Assembly: GCA_015521505.1 (NCBI GenBank) | Contig: WAOB01000091.1 | Span: 1-11,718 of the forward strand | Direction of reading: 5' to 3' | Length of the DNA stretch: 11,718 bases | DNA from: Nanobdellati archaeon | GTDB lineage: Archaea; EX4484-52; JAADEF01 | Program-made: the position numbers and the translations under genes | Part shown: piece by piece, positions 1-7,372 of the stretch | Numbering within the stretch: position 1 is the stretch's first letter | How the letters are laid out: every line of letters begins with the position of its first letter | Notes under the pieces: model-generated | The model's input: the letters and a program-made list of their open reading frames with translations, nothing else | What the model was told of the DNA's origin: nothing | Database searches by the model: none

Positions 1-98
1 CGTTAAATCTTCCTAGTTTTATTTACAATAGAGAGAAAAAAGCATTGCAATATTCTACAGGAATTGAAAAAATCGTTAAGAAACTTAAATTATTATAG
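1..98 (+). CDS. C-terminal end of an unrecognised protein (partial)
   Basis: Reading frame 3 is open from the left edge to a TAG at 96-98 and encodes 31 residues. The tail includes the stretch LPSFIYNREKKALQYSTG and ends in a Lys/Leu-rich, probably helical segment (IEKIVKKLKLL). The other two forward frames have stops within the first 15 bases, and the mix of charged and hydrophobic residues looks like a real protein end. It is convergent with the UMP kinase gene and the two coding ends overlap by 14 nt. I do not recognise the family from so short a piece. It could also be a chance open frame, though its meeting point with the neighbouring gene argues for a real gene. Confidence 0.5.
   Translation, partial: LNLPSFIYNREKKALQYSTGIEKIVKKLKLL
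36..72 (-). terminator. Possible T-tract terminator of pyrH
   Basis: On the - strand, two runs of six T (complement of A-runs at 67-72 and 36-41) lie 13-50 nt after the pyrH stop. Archaeal RNA polymerase commonly stops at T-rich tracts without a hairpin. The tracts lie inside the convergent gene, so this is only suggestive. Confidence 0.35.
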
Positions 99-750
99 TT
101 CCTACATTTTTACCGTTTAGTGCTCTTTCAATGTTATTTAAATCCCTACCGTTAAGAAATATTGTTTTAATCTTATATCTTTTTATAATTTCAGCAGCTT
201 TTAAGTCTATTACACCTTTTACTCCAGCTTCATGTTTTTTGATTGCATATTTTAGCAAATCTTCATACGTCAATTTTTCAAGTAGTTTTGCATCTGGATG
301 AACTCTTGGATCTTTATCATAAATACCATTTACATCTGTTGCAAAGATAAGAAGATCAGCACCGCTAACTTTTGCAGCTTCTGCAGCAACACTATCTGTT
401 GTCTGTCCGGGAACTGTTCCTCCAAGAACTTTAACCCTTTTATCAAACTTTAAGTTTTTAGTACTTGTAATTACATCTTCATGTGCATAATTACCTAATG
501 ATGAGATTAAAACCATTGCATTCAGTCTCGTTGCTAAGATTCCAATCTTATCACAGAAGTTTTCGTTGCTTTTAAATTTTTTTGCAATTTCAATATACTC
601 TCTAGCAATCTTACCACCTCCAACTACAATTATAAACTTATAACCGAGATCAACATATTTTTTTATCAGTTTGGAAAAGTTTTTGAGATATTCATAATTA
701 ACACTTGGTGTTGCAACCACAGAACCTCCTAAACATATAACTACGTTCAT
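85..750 (-). CDS. pyrH: UMP kinase, archaeal type
   Basis: Cytosolic enzyme that transfers phosphate from ATP to UMP to give UDP, the step between de novo UMP synthesis and UTP/CTP. The 221-residue length matches archaeal UMP kinases of the amino-acid-kinase fold. Visible motifs in order: the phosphate-binding LGGSVV near residues 7-12, GGGKIARE at 44-51, the helix with DKIGILATRLNA at 67-78, GGTVPGQTTDS at 110-120 (UMP-binding region), and TDVNGIYDKDP at 138-148 (nucleotide binding, shared with aspartokinases and archaeal PyrH). It starts at the ATG at 750, directly before the first beta strand. No SD site precedes it, but a TATA-like element lies about 26 nt upstream, so the mRNA is probably leaderless. 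It diverges from the nuo operon. Fosfomycin or isopentenyl-phosphate kinases share the fold but lack this motif set. Confidence 0.95.
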   Translation of the reverse strand: MNVVICLGGSVVATPSVNYEYLKNFSKLIKKYVDLGYKFIIVVGGGKIAREYIEIAKKFKSNENFCDKIGILATRLNAMVLISSLGNYAHEDVITSTKNLKFDKRVKVLGGTVPGQTTDSVAAEAAKVSGADLLIFATDVNGIYDKDPRVHPDAKLLEKLTYEDLLKYAIKKHEAGVKGVIDLKAAEIIKRYKIKTIFLNGRDLNNIERALNGKNVGTIII

Positions 751-770
751 TTAATTTTGTTATAAATGTT

Positions 771-780
771 CATTTAAAAA
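771..780 (-). promoter_or_regulatory. TATA-like promoter element for pyrH
   Basis: Read on the - strand this is TTTTTAAATG, centred about 26 nt before the pyrH ATG. That is the usual TATA-to-start distance in archaea and would place transcription start at or within a base or two of the start codon. The absence of an SD site before the ATG agrees with a leaderless mRNA. The general AT-richness of the region limits certainty. Confidence 0.5.
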
Positions 781-806
781 ATTAATTTCTAATACCTACT
801 AAACAT

Positions 807-822
807 AACATTTTTATTTTTT
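807..822 (+). promoter_or_regulatory. TATA-like promoter element for the nuo operon
   Basis: An A-rich BRE-like AACA (807-810) is followed by TTTTTATTTTTT (811-822). The TATA-like core is centred about 29 nt before the nuoA ATG, so transcription would begin about 0-4 nt before the start codon. No SD site is present before nuoA, which supports leaderless or near-leaderless initiation. The start site is inferred from spacing alone. Confidence 0.5.
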
Positions 823-844
823 GTAAGTTATAATCATAATTTTT

Positions 845-1204
845 ATGGAATATTTGAAAATGTTCATCTTCCTGATAATTTCCTTCATATTTGCAATCAT
901 ATCCTTATTATTACCTAGAATTTTTGGACATAAAAAAGAGGAACCAGAAAAAAACGTTCCGTATGAATGTAGTATATTACCATTCGGTGATGCTAGAGTT
1001 AGATACGACGTACAGTATTATTTGTTTGCATTATTATTTGTATTGTTTGATGTTGAAATAGTCCTCCTGTTTCCATGGGCTTTAATATTTAAAAATTTTG
1101 CAAATCCAATTTTTATATTAATTGAAGGAATAATATTCATAATGATCTTACTCGTAGGATTAATTTACGCATGGAAAAGAGGAGCGTTAACATGGAGGGC
1201 GTAA
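845..1204 (+). CDS. nuoA: Complex I subunit A (NuoA/ND3)
   Basis: Small membrane subunit at the joint between peripheral and membrane arms of complex I, bordering the quinone channel. It has 119 residues with three hydrophobic segments (about 5-25, 58-80 and 88-109). The first loop carries PYECS (39-43), equivalent to the conserved YECG loop with the ND3 'switch' cysteine (here C42). The second helix carries [14 protein letters not shown] (67-80) with D69 and E71, acidic residues conserved in the E-channel region. It is the first gene of the nuo operon. Its ATG lacks an SD site and lies just after a TATA-like element. The 3' end overlaps nuoB by 13 nt. Confidence 0.96.
   Translation: MEYLKMFIFLIISFIFAIISLLLPRIFGHKKEEPEKNVPYECSILPFGDARVRYDVQYYLFALLFVLFDVEIVLLFPWALIFKNFANPIFILIEGIIFIMILLVGLIYAWKRGALTWRA
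1178..1184 (+). promoter_or_regulatory. SD site that sets the nuoB start
   Basis: AGAGGAG lies 7 nt before the ATG at 1192, inside the end of nuoA. The in-frame upstream ATG at 1171 has no such site, so 1192 is the better nuoB start. Confidence 0.6.
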
Positions 1205-1674
1205 TAATACTTACAACGGTAAAAAAGTTTAAAGAGTTTGCAGAAAAATTATTATTGAGAGAAGCTAGAGCTCGTAGTTTATGGCCACTTACCTTTGGAT
1301 TAGCTTGTTGTGCTATTGAAATGATGGCAACAGGTGCTTCTAGATTTGATGTTTTCGAAAGATTTGGTATGCTTTTTAGAGCCTCTCCAAGACAATCCGA
1401 CTTAATGATTATTGCAGGAACTGTTACTAAAAAAATGGCACCAAACATAAGAAGGTTATATGAGCAAATGCCTGAACCTAAATATGTTATGGCTATCGGT
1501 GAATGTGCAATCTGTGGTGGTCCTTTCTATGATAGTTACAGTGTTGTAGATGGTGTGGATAAAATAATTCCTGTAGATGTATATGTTCCAGGTTGTCCTC
1601 CTCGACCAGAAATGATTGCATATGGTATACTGAAACTACAAGAAAAGATTAGACGAGGTGATTCCAAAAGATGA
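1192..1674 (+). CDS. nuoB: Complex I subunit B (NuoB/PSST, N2 cluster)
   Basis: Peripheral-arm subunit that binds the terminal [4Fe-4S] cluster N2, which passes electrons to quinone. With the start at 1192 it has 160 residues. The ligand motifs are present: [10 protein letters not shown] with adjacent C39 and C40, C105 in GECAICGG, and C135 in PGCPPRPE. The quinone-pocket segment [11 protein letters not shown] (50-60) is also clear. An additional cysteine (C108) stands three residues after C105, where Ser, Asn or Thr is more usual. The start was chosen by the SD site at 1178-1184; an ATG at 1171 would add seven residues and lengthen the overlap with nuoA. Its stop overlaps the nuoC start (ATGA). 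The related hydrogenase small subunit is excluded by the CC pair and by the context. Confidence 0.96.
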   Translation: MEGVIILTTVKKFKEFAEKLLLREARARSLWPLTFGLACCAIEMMATGASRFDVFERFGMLFRASPRQSDLMIIAGTVTKKMAPNIRRLYEQMPEPKYVMAIGECAICGGPFYDSYSVVDGVDKIIPVDVYVPGCPPRPEMIAYGILKLQEKIRRGDSKR

Positions 1675-2120
1675 ACGAAGAAGATATTGTTAAAAGACTG
1701 AAAGAGAAATTTGGAGATAGAATTGAAGCAAAAATAAAAAGAAAAAAGAGGATATTTATAATGATTGATAGAGAAGATTTAATAGAAGTATCAAATTACT
1801 TATTTAAAGAGCTAGATTTTAAATTTTTCTCCACTATTACAGCGGTTGATTTTCCTGATAGGTTTGAATGTATATATCATATATCTAGACACGATGGTAT
1901 ATTAATCCTGTTAAAAGTTAGAATACCAAAAAATGATCCTAGAGTTAAAAGCATCGTAACTATATGGCCAGGAGCAAATTGGCATGAAAGAGAAGCGTAT
2001 GATTTAATGGGTATAATTTTCGAGGGTCATCCAGATTTAAGAAGAATATTTCTACCAGAAGATTTCAAAGGACATCCTTTAAGAAAAGATTTTAAATTAC
2101 AGGAGGCGAAATGGTTTTGA
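1671..2120 (+). CDS. nuoC: Complex I subunit C (NuoC, 30 kDa)
   Basis: Peripheral-arm scaffold subunit that packs against NuoD and holds no cofactor. It has 149 residues, the size of stand-alone archaeal and bacterial NuoC, and is not fused to NuoD. The hallmark C-terminal stretch is intact: [20 protein letters not shown] (residues 104-123) followed by [18 protein letters not shown] (124-141). An N-terminal alpha/beta region with STITAVDF (54-61) also fits the family. It starts by an ATGA overlap with the nuoB stop, which suggests coupled translation, and its last ten bases overlap nuoD. Confidence 0.95.
   Translation: MNEEDIVKRLKEKFGDRIEAKIKRKKRIFIMIDREDLIEVSNYLFKELDFKFFSTITAVDFPDRFECIYHISRHDGILILLKVRIPKNDPRVKSIVTIWPGANWHEREAYDLMGIIFEGHPDLRRIFLPEDFKGHPLRKDFKLQEAKWF
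2101..2106 (+). promoter_or_regulatory. Strong SD site for nuoD inside nuoC
   Basis: AGGAGG, a perfect SD core, lies in the last codons of nuoC, 4 nt before the nuoD ATG at 2111. The spacing is short; an in-frame TTG two codons on (2117) would have 10 nt spacing, but ATG is preferred. Confidence 0.55.
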
Positions 2121-3247
2121 AGTATAGATTTGAAGGTTATGAAATTGAAGTTAAAGACAACGAAATCCTATTAAATCTCGGACCTCAGCATCCTTCAACA
2201 CATGGGTTATGTCGTCTTGTAATAAAAATGGAAGGTGAGAAGGTTAAAGAGATAATTCCAGTTATTGGTTATCTTCATAGAGGTGTAGAAAAAATATGTG
2301 AAAACAGGTCATATATTCAAATAATACCTATAACGGATAGAATGGATTACTTATCGTCGATGAACAACAATTTCGCATATGTTTTAGCTGTTGAAGAATT
2401 ATTAGGATTAAAAATTCCAGAAAGAGCAGAATATCTAAGAGTAATAGCAGCAGAACTTAATAGAATAGCTAGCCATCTACTATTCATAGCAACTTTTGGT
2501 ATGGATATAGGATCGTTTACCGCATTCATGTATGGTTTTCGAGATAGAGAAATGATTTTAGATTTGTTAGAAGAAATGGCTGGTGCAAGAATGCTTTACA
2601 ACTATATGAGAATCGGAGGAGTTAAGAGAGATGTCGGTAAAGAATTCTTTGAAAGATGTTTAAAGGTTCTTGATAAACTTGAAGAAAAATTAAAAGACTA
2701 TGAAAGATTTTTCTTAGAAAATGAACTCTTTATAAACAGAACAAAAGGTATTGGAATATTAAAACCTGAAGATGCTATAAAACTCGGTGTTACAGGACCA
2801 AATTTAAGAGCAAGCGGTGTTAAATACGATATTAGAAGAGTAGATCCTTATTCAATTTATGATAGATTTGACTTTAACGTGATAACGGATAATGGATGTG
2901 ACTCCTATGCAAGATTTATCGTTCGATTAAAGGAAATAAAGGAAAGTATGAAAATCGTAAGACAAGCAATCAGAGATATACCTGAAGGAGACATATCTGC
3001 TAGAGTTCCAAAAGTTATACGTCCTCCTGAAGGTGAAGTGTATTCAAGAGTAGAATCACCAAGAGGAGAGCTTGGAGTATACATCTATAGTGATGGAAAG
3101 TCTGATAAACCATATAGGATAAAGTTCAGAGTTCCAAGCTTTGCTAATCTTTCAGCATTTCCACATTTCAATAAGGGTATTATGCTTGCGGATTTAATAG
3201 TAAGTTTTGCAAGTATAGATATTGTTTTAGGAGATATAGATAGGTGA
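2111..3247 (+). CDS. nuoD: Complex I subunit D (NuoD, 49 kDa, quinone site)
   Basis: Peripheral-arm subunit that forms most of the quinone-reduction site beside cluster N2. It has 378 residues, normal for the family. The pocket residues are visible: [10 protein letters not shown] (23-32), with H31 matching the quinone-contacting His38 of Thermus Nqo4, and Y80 in RMDYLS, matching Tyr87 at the same 49-residue spacing. GYLHRGVEK (53-61) and the C-terminal signature ending GDIDR are also present. The nickel-binding CxxC motifs of [NiFe] hydrogenase large subunits are absent, so this is a true complex I subunit. The gene overlaps nuoC by 10 nt and is followed 7 nt later by nuoH. Confidence 0.96.
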   Translation: MVLKYRFEGYEIEVKDNEILLNLGPQHPSTHGLCRLVIKMEGEKVKEIIPVIGYLHRGVEKICENRSYIQIIPITDRMDYLSSMNNNFAYVLAVEELLGLKIPERAEYLRVIAAELNRIASHLLFIATFGMDIGSFTAFMYGFRDREMILDLLEEMAGARMLYNYMRIGGVKRDVGKEFFERCLKVLDKLEEKLKDYERFFLENELFINRTKGIGILKPEDAIKLGVTGPNLRASGVKYDIRRVDPYSIYDRFDFNVITDNGCDSYARFIVRLKEIKESMKIVRQAIRDIPEGDISARVPKVIRPPEGEVYSRVESPRGELGVYIYSDGKSDKPYRIKFRVPSFANLSAFPHFNKGIMLADLIVSFASIDIVLGDIDR

Positions 3248-3254
3248 AAAATCA

Positions 3255-4295
3255 ATGCTAAACATGATAAGTTACGAGTTATTGCTATTCGTATTGGCAC
3301 CTATTTTAATTCTAGTATTTTTATCGTTAGATGTTTTGTTCTTAACATGGTTAGAAAGAAAAGTAATAGCAAGGATACAATTAAGGTATGGTCCAAATAG
3401 GACGGGACCTTTTGGATTATTACAGCCATTAGCTGATGCATTAAAGCTAATACAAAAAGAGGATATAATACCTAAAACAGCTGATAAAGTGGTATTTACT
3501 TTAGCACCAATTATATCGTTTGTTGCAGCATCTCTTCCCTTTATGTTTATACCTTTCTCAAAATTCTTCCAAATATCGTTTATAGAGAATGCTTTAATAT
3601 TCTTACTTGCAACATCAGCTTTATCGGCTATTGGAATATTGCTTGCGGCATGGGGATCTAATAGTAAGTATCCATTACTTGGAGGTATGAGAGCAATAGT
3701 TCAGGTTTTAAGTTATGAGATACCTCTCGTTTTAGCAGTTCTATCAATAGTATTAATCGTTGGTAGCTTTAAGTTAACTGATATAGTAGAATTTCAAGAG
3801 AAAAACACGTGGTTAATACTATTACAACCTTTAGGATTTTTAATCTTCTTCATATCAGGATTAGCAGAGGCTTCGAGAGTACCCTTCGATTTACCTGAAT
3901 CCGAATCAGAATTGGTTGCAGGTTTTCATACAGAATATTCTGGTATGAAATTTGCATTGTTATTGTTTGCTGAATATATACATCTAATTCTTATTTCGAT
4001 TCTAATAACGATATTTTATCTTGGAGGATGGTTGATACCAGGAATCTATTATCTTGAAAATATAGCAATAACAATCGGAAATTCATTCAACATTCCATCT
4101 CATATATCAATTAGTATATTACACTTTATAATATTAATAATCAAAGCCCATATCATAATATTTCTTATACTGTGGATAACAAGGGGTACTTTGTTCAGAA
4201 TACGTGTCTATTCACTACCGGTATTTTCATGGAAGGGATTGGTTCCTCTATCAATGATAAATTTAATCATAACAGCAATATTAGTGGTGATGTAA
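3255..4295 (+). CDS. nuoH: Complex I subunit H (NuoH/ND1)
   Basis: Integral membrane heel subunit that closes the quinone channel and starts the charged path into the pump modules. It has 346 residues and about eight hydrophobic segments. The conserved cytoplasmic loops are clear: TWLERKVIARIQLRYGPNR (31-49) with E34, the LQPLADALKL region (56-65), RAIVQVLSYEIPL (146-158), and the acidic loop AEASRVPFDLPESESELVAG (204-223) carrying E205, D212, E215, E217 and E219, followed by FHTEYSGMKFA. The C-terminal RGTLFRIRV loop matches the usual RGTLPRLR. The start at 3255 is supported by GGTGA at 3243-3247, 7 nt upstream; a second Met three codons on is possible. Formate hydrogenlyase-type homologues (HycD) generally lack this full loop set. 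Confidence 0.96.
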   Translation: MLNMISYELLLFVLAPILILVFLSLDVLFLTWLERKVIARIQLRYGPNRTGPFGLLQPLADALKLIQKEDIIPKTADKVVFTLAPIISFVAASLPFMFIPFSKFFQISFIENALIFLLATSALSAIGILLAAWGSNSKYPLLGGMRAIVQVLSYEIPLVLAVLSIVLIVGSFKLTDIVEFQEKNTWLILLQPLGFLIFFISGLAEASRVPFDLPESESELVAGFHTEYSGMKFALLLFAEYIHLILISILITIFYLGGWLIPGIYYLENIAITIGNSFNIPSHISISILHFIILIIKAHIIIFLILWITRGTLFRIRVYSLPVFSWKGLVPLSMINLIITAILVVM

Positions 4296-4297
4296 CA

Positions 4298-4729
4298 ATG
4301 AAACTGAAAGAATTCATGAAAAAAGTTAGTCATGTATTACCATTGTTTGTTACGTTAAAACATCTGTTCATGAAACCTATCACAATACAATATCCTGATG
4401 AGAGATTAAAGTTGTCAAAGGGAACAATAGGATTGCATTATCTAGATACGAACAAATGTATAGGATGTGGTACATGTGCTAGAATATGTCCAAACAAAGC
4501 CATAGTGTTGGAAGATGCTGGTGTTAAAGAAATAAAAACAGCCAGGGGTGTTATAAGAAGACCAATTAAACATCCAAGTATATATATAGGAAGATGTATG
4601 TTCTGTGGTTTATGTGTGGAATCCTGTCCTACAAAAGCATTGGAGTTTACAACGTTCTACGAGATAGCATCCTATGAGAGAAAAAGTTTATACTTCTCAT
4701 ATAAAGAACTTGCGAAAAGGAGGGAATAG
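4298..4729 (+). CDS. nuoI: Complex I subunit I (NuoI/TYKY, two [4Fe-4S])
   Basis: Ferredoxin-like peripheral-arm subunit that relays electrons through clusters N6a and N6b to N2. With the start at 4298 it has 143 residues. Two classic motifs are seen: CIGCGTCARICP (C54, C57, C60, C64) and CMFCGLCVESCP (C100, C103, C106, C110). The N-terminal amphipathic region (1-45) fits the helix that lies along the membrane at NuoH. The frame is open upstream to an ATG at 4172 inside nuoH, but those 42 codons have no NuoI character, and GGTGAT at 4286-4291 gives proper spacing to 4298. The start lies 2 nt after the nuoH stop. With no NuoEFG nearby, this subunit may be the point where an external donor hands over electrons (inference). 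Confidence 0.95.
   Translation: MKLKEFMKKVSHVLPLFVTLKHLFMKPITIQYPDERLKLSKGTIGLHYLDTNKCIGCGTCARICPNKAIVLEDAGVKEIKTARGVIRRPIKHPSIYIGRCMFCGLCVESCPTKALEFTTFYEIASYERKSLYFSYKELAKRRE
4718..4723 (+). promoter_or_regulatory. SD site that supports a GTG start for nuoJ
   Basis: AGGAGG lies 8 nt before the GTG at 4732. No ATG occurs in frame at the start of the conserved sequence, so this site decides in favour of GTG initiation. Confidence 0.65.
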
Positions 4730-4731
4730 TT

Positions 4732-5208
4732 GTGGATCTAATATTTTTGGTTATTGCAACAATTGCTACGTTATCAGCAATAATGGTTTTTGCATCCAAA
4801 ATAACATTTAAGTCCGGATTATTTTTAGGAGCATTCATGATCAGTATTGCTATTCTATATCTGAAATTGTTTGCTGAATTTATTGCTGGAGTACAGATAC
4901 TAATATACGTTGGAGCAATTTTAGTACTGATATTATTTGTAATAATGCTAGTCGGTAAGGAGGAAAGAATTCTAACAATTAATCCTCTTAGAATATTTCT
5001 TGTATCGATAATGATAATATTAGTAATATATTCAATACTTAAATTAAAACTAAAAACATATATAATTAACAAGTATAGTATTGAAGAGTTATCTTCCGTA
5101 TTGTTTGAAAAGTATTATCTTCCATTTGAAGTCGTTGCTCTAGCAATACTAGCTGGAATAATAGGTAGTTTGTTCATTGCAATGGTTAAGGAGGTTAAAG
5201 AAAAATGA
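4732..5208 (+). CDS. nuoJ: Complex I subunit J (NuoJ/ND6)
   Basis: Membrane subunit between NuoA/H and NuoK; its third helix is involved in coupling quinone chemistry to proton transfer. It has 158 residues and about five hydrophobic segments. The conserved helix AGVQILIYVGAILVLILFVI (52-71) is clear. It begins with GTG, preceded by a strong SD site, and is the only gene of the operon with a non-ATG start. NuoJ is split into two reading frames in some archaea, but here it is one continuous gene. The stop overlaps the nuoK start as ATGA, with a further SD core (AAGGAGG, 5188-5194) inside nuoJ for nuoK. Confidence 0.93.
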   Translation: MDLIFLVIATIATLSAIMVFASKITFKSGLFLGAFMISIAILYLKLFAEFIAGVQILIYVGAILVLILFVIMLVGKEERILTINPLRIFLVSIMIILVIYSILKLKLKTYIINKYSIEELSSVLFEKYYLPFEVVALAILAGIIGSLFIAMVKEVKEK

Positions 5209-5495
5209 TCGAATATATAGTTCTTTCATTCATACTAATTTCAATAGCAATAATTGGAATAATCACAACGAAAAATGTACTACGAATCCTCATGGGAGTG
5301 GAAATCATATTAAATGCTGCGGCAATAAATTTCGTTGCATTTTCGAAGATGTACAATGTTCTTGGAGAAATATTTGTACTGTTTATTCTCATCGTTGCTG
5401 CAGCTGAAGCAGCTATTGGATTAAGTATAATCATAATGTTGTACAAATATTATAAAACGCTTGATCTGGAAAAAATCCGTGAGATGAGGTGGTAA
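5205..5495 (+). CDS. nuoK: Complex I subunit K (NuoK/ND4L)
   Basis: Small membrane subunit that links the heel to the antiporter-like subunits. It has 96 residues and three hydrophobic helices. The two buried glutamates needed for pumping in the family are both present: E33 in MGVEIILNAAAINF and E68 in IVAAAEAAIGLSI, at spacing matching E. coli E36 and E72. MrpC of Na+/H+ antiporters is related but does not occur beside nuoA-D and nuoH-I. The gene overlaps nuoJ by 4 nt and ends 2 nt before the preferred nuoL start. Confidence 0.96.
   Translation: MIEYIVLSFILISIAIIGIITTKNVLRILMGVEIILNAAAINFVAFSKMYNVLGEIFVLFILIVAAAEAAIGLSIIIMLYKYYKTLDLEKIREMRW
5487..5492 (+). promoter_or_regulatory. SD-like site that sets the nuoL start
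   Basis: GAGGTGG-type sequence just before the nuoK stop lies about 5-6 nt before ATG at 5498. The alternative in-frame GTG at 5489 falls inside this site, so ATG 5498 is preferred. Confidence 0.5.
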
Positions 5496-5497
5496 AA

Positions 5498-7372
5498 ATG
5501 TTTCTAGAATATAGTTATTTAATACCTGTCTTTCCTCTAATAGGTTTTGTTGTTATAACATTTATAGGTAAAAAATTAAGTGAAGGAGGAGGATATCTAG
5601 CAGTAATTCTTTCCGGAATGTCATTGATATTATCTTTAGGAGTTATTTATGAAATTCTCAAACTTGAAAAGCCGTTTGAAATGATAATTTACGAATGGTT
5701 ACCAGGTATAGAATTTGGAATATTGATTGATAAAGTATCAGCAGTGATGCTTTTTGTTATATCGTTCATAGGTTTTCTAATAATGGTATACTCATTGGGA
5801 TATATGCATAAGGATGAAAGTAAGCCTAGATATTATGCTGAAATGTCACTTTTCATATCCAGTATGCTAGTAATTGCTATTGCAAATAATCTCCTCTTAC
5901 TTTTCATAGGTTGGGAATTAGTTGGATTATGTTCTTATTTACTTATAGGTTTCTGGTATAGAAAACCATCGGCATCATCAGCTGCTAAGAAAGCAATCGT
6001 TGTAACAAGATTTGCAGATATATTCTTTGCATTAGGTTTAGTACTAACCTATAATACGTTTGGTACTTTAAATATCCTTGAAATCTTTGAGAAATTAAAT
6101 GTCGTTTATAGTTATAATCCGGGAATTATTTCCCTAATTGCGTTGCTTTTATTCATAGGAGCAATTGGTAAGAGTTCGCAATTTCCATTACATGTATGGC
6201 TTCCGGATGCAATGGAAGGCCCTACAACGGTTTCAGCTTTAATACATGCAGCAACAATGGTAAAAGCTGGAATATTTTTGGTAGCAAGAATGTATCCATT
6301 ATATTTATTATCAGGAGATGTCATGTACATCATAGCATTGTTTGGTGCTATAACTGCTTTCATCGCTGCTAGTATGGGTTTAGTAATGACAGATATCAAA
6401 AGAATCATAGCCTATTCGACGATGTCACATCTCGGATTAATGATGCTAGCTCTTGGTGTTGGAAGTATTGCTGCTGGTCTTTATCATCTATTGAATCACT
6501 CGTTTGCTAAAGCGTTGTTGTTTTTATCTGCTGGAGCAGTTTTACATGCAACTCACGAACAACTAGATATTAGAAAACACGGTGGTTTAAGAAAAGTAAT
6601 GCCAATTACTGGAACTGTAGCATTGATTGGAGCATGGGCTTTATCAGGATTGCCACCTTTAAGTGGATATTGGAGTAAAGACGAGATAATAATACTATCT
6701 TCGGTAAGTCCTGAATTGTTAGGCTTAGCATTTGGAGTAACGTTGTTGAGTGCAGCTTATCTATTTAGATGGTATTATATAATATTTACTGGAAAACCGG
6801 GAGAAACATATAATATAGCGCATGAAGCACCAAAAGTAATGACTATACCTCTAATAATATTAGCGATTGGTGCATGTATTTCATGGCTAGTTATATATTT
6901 TGGATTTAAAGATTCAGTATCTGAATGGGTTAACGAATACGTTGAATATGAGACTATGGTATCAAATTTGGAAGAGGTTGTTGAAAAAAATCATGTCAAA
7001 ATATCACTTATAGCAGGTGTATTAGCTTTTATATCATTTTTAATAACCACACTTATTTATGTGAAAAAGAGAATAAAACCAGAAACTTTTAGAGAAAAAC
7101 TTAAACCTCTACACGTATTGTTTGTAAATAAATATTATTTTGATCATATATATAATTATTTAGCTGAAAATGTTATATATCGAACAATAAGCTTTCTAAT
7201 AGATAAGTTGGAAAAATTGTATGATGGATTCATAGATTTACTAGGAAAAATCGTATATATTATAGGAAGAATTTCAAGGAAAATTCAAACAGGAAATGTT
7301 CAAGATTATATAACAGCAATAATTTTAGGTATAATTCTTCTGATAATCATAACAATGCTTGGTGGTGTCTAA
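5498..7372 (+). CDS. nuoL: Complex I subunit L (NuoL/ND5)
   Basis: Distal antiporter-like proton-pumping subunit. It has 624 residues, within the normal NuoL range, and so includes the long lateral helix and final anchor helix at the C-terminus. Key charged residues are in place: E140 in FIGWELVGL (TM5), K225 in GAIGKSSQFPLHVWLPDAM, K256 in TMVKAG (TM8), H334 and K338 in LLNHSFAKALLF, and K394 in SGYWSKDEI (TM12). DIKRIIAYSTMSHLGLM is another hallmark. The charged stretch near residues 480-580 precedes the C-terminal hydrophobic anchor. Start chosen at ATG 5498; a GTG at 5489 would add three residues. The stop overlaps the nuoM start (TAATG). MrpA is far longer, which excludes it. Confidence 0.96.
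   Translation: MFLEYSYLIPVFPLIGFVVITFIGKKLSEGGGYLAVILSGMSLILSLGVIYEILKLEKPFEMIIYEWLPGIEFGILIDKVSAVMLFVISFIGFLIMVYSLGYMHKDESKPRYYAEMSLFISSMLVIAIANNLLLLFIGWELVGLCSYLLIGFWYRKPSASSAAKKAIVVTRFADIFFALGLVLTYNTFGTLNILEIFEKLNVVYSYNPGIISLIALLLFIGAIGKSSQFPLHVWLPDAMEGPTTVSALIHAATMVKAGIFLVARMYPLYLLSGDVMYIIALFGAITAFIAASMGLVMTDIKRIIAYSTMSHLGLMMLALGVGSIAAGLYHLLNHSFAKALLFLSAGAVLHATHEQLDIRKHGGLRKVMPITGTVALIGAWALSGLPPLSGYWSKDEIIILSSVSPELLGLAFGVTLLSAAYLFRWYYIIFTGKPGETYNIAHEAPKVMTIPLIILAIGACISWLVIYFGFKDSVSEWVNEYVEYETMVSNLEEVVEKNHVKISLIAGVLAFISFLITTLIYVKKRIKPETFREKLKPLHVLFVNKYYFDHIYNYLAENVIYRTISFLIDKLEKLYDGFIDLLGKIVYIIGRISRKIQTGNVQDYITAIILGIILLIIITMLGGV

Noticed and set aside
1137-1448. A - strand open frame of 103 codons opposite nuoB
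   Set aside because: It is antisense to conserved nuoB coding sequence and has no recognisable motif.
2111-3247. Membrane-bound [NiFe] hydrogenase large subunit
   Set aside because: The nickel-binding CxxC pairs are absent and the quinone-site His and Tyr of NuoD are present.
4172-4297. A 42-codon N-terminal extension of NuoI starting at 4172
   Set aside because: It lies wholly inside nuoH in another frame, has no NuoI-like character, and a correctly spaced SD site points to ATG 4298.
4647-5072. A - strand open frame of 141 codons opposite nuoI and nuoJ
   Set aside because: It is antisense to well-conserved genes and its Ile/Asn-rich product shows no family motif.
5177-5407. A + strand open frame of 76 codons across the nuoJ/nuoK junction
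   Set aside because: It is an out-of-frame shadow of nuoK with atypical composition rich in Cys, Asn and His, while nuoK itself is unmistakable.
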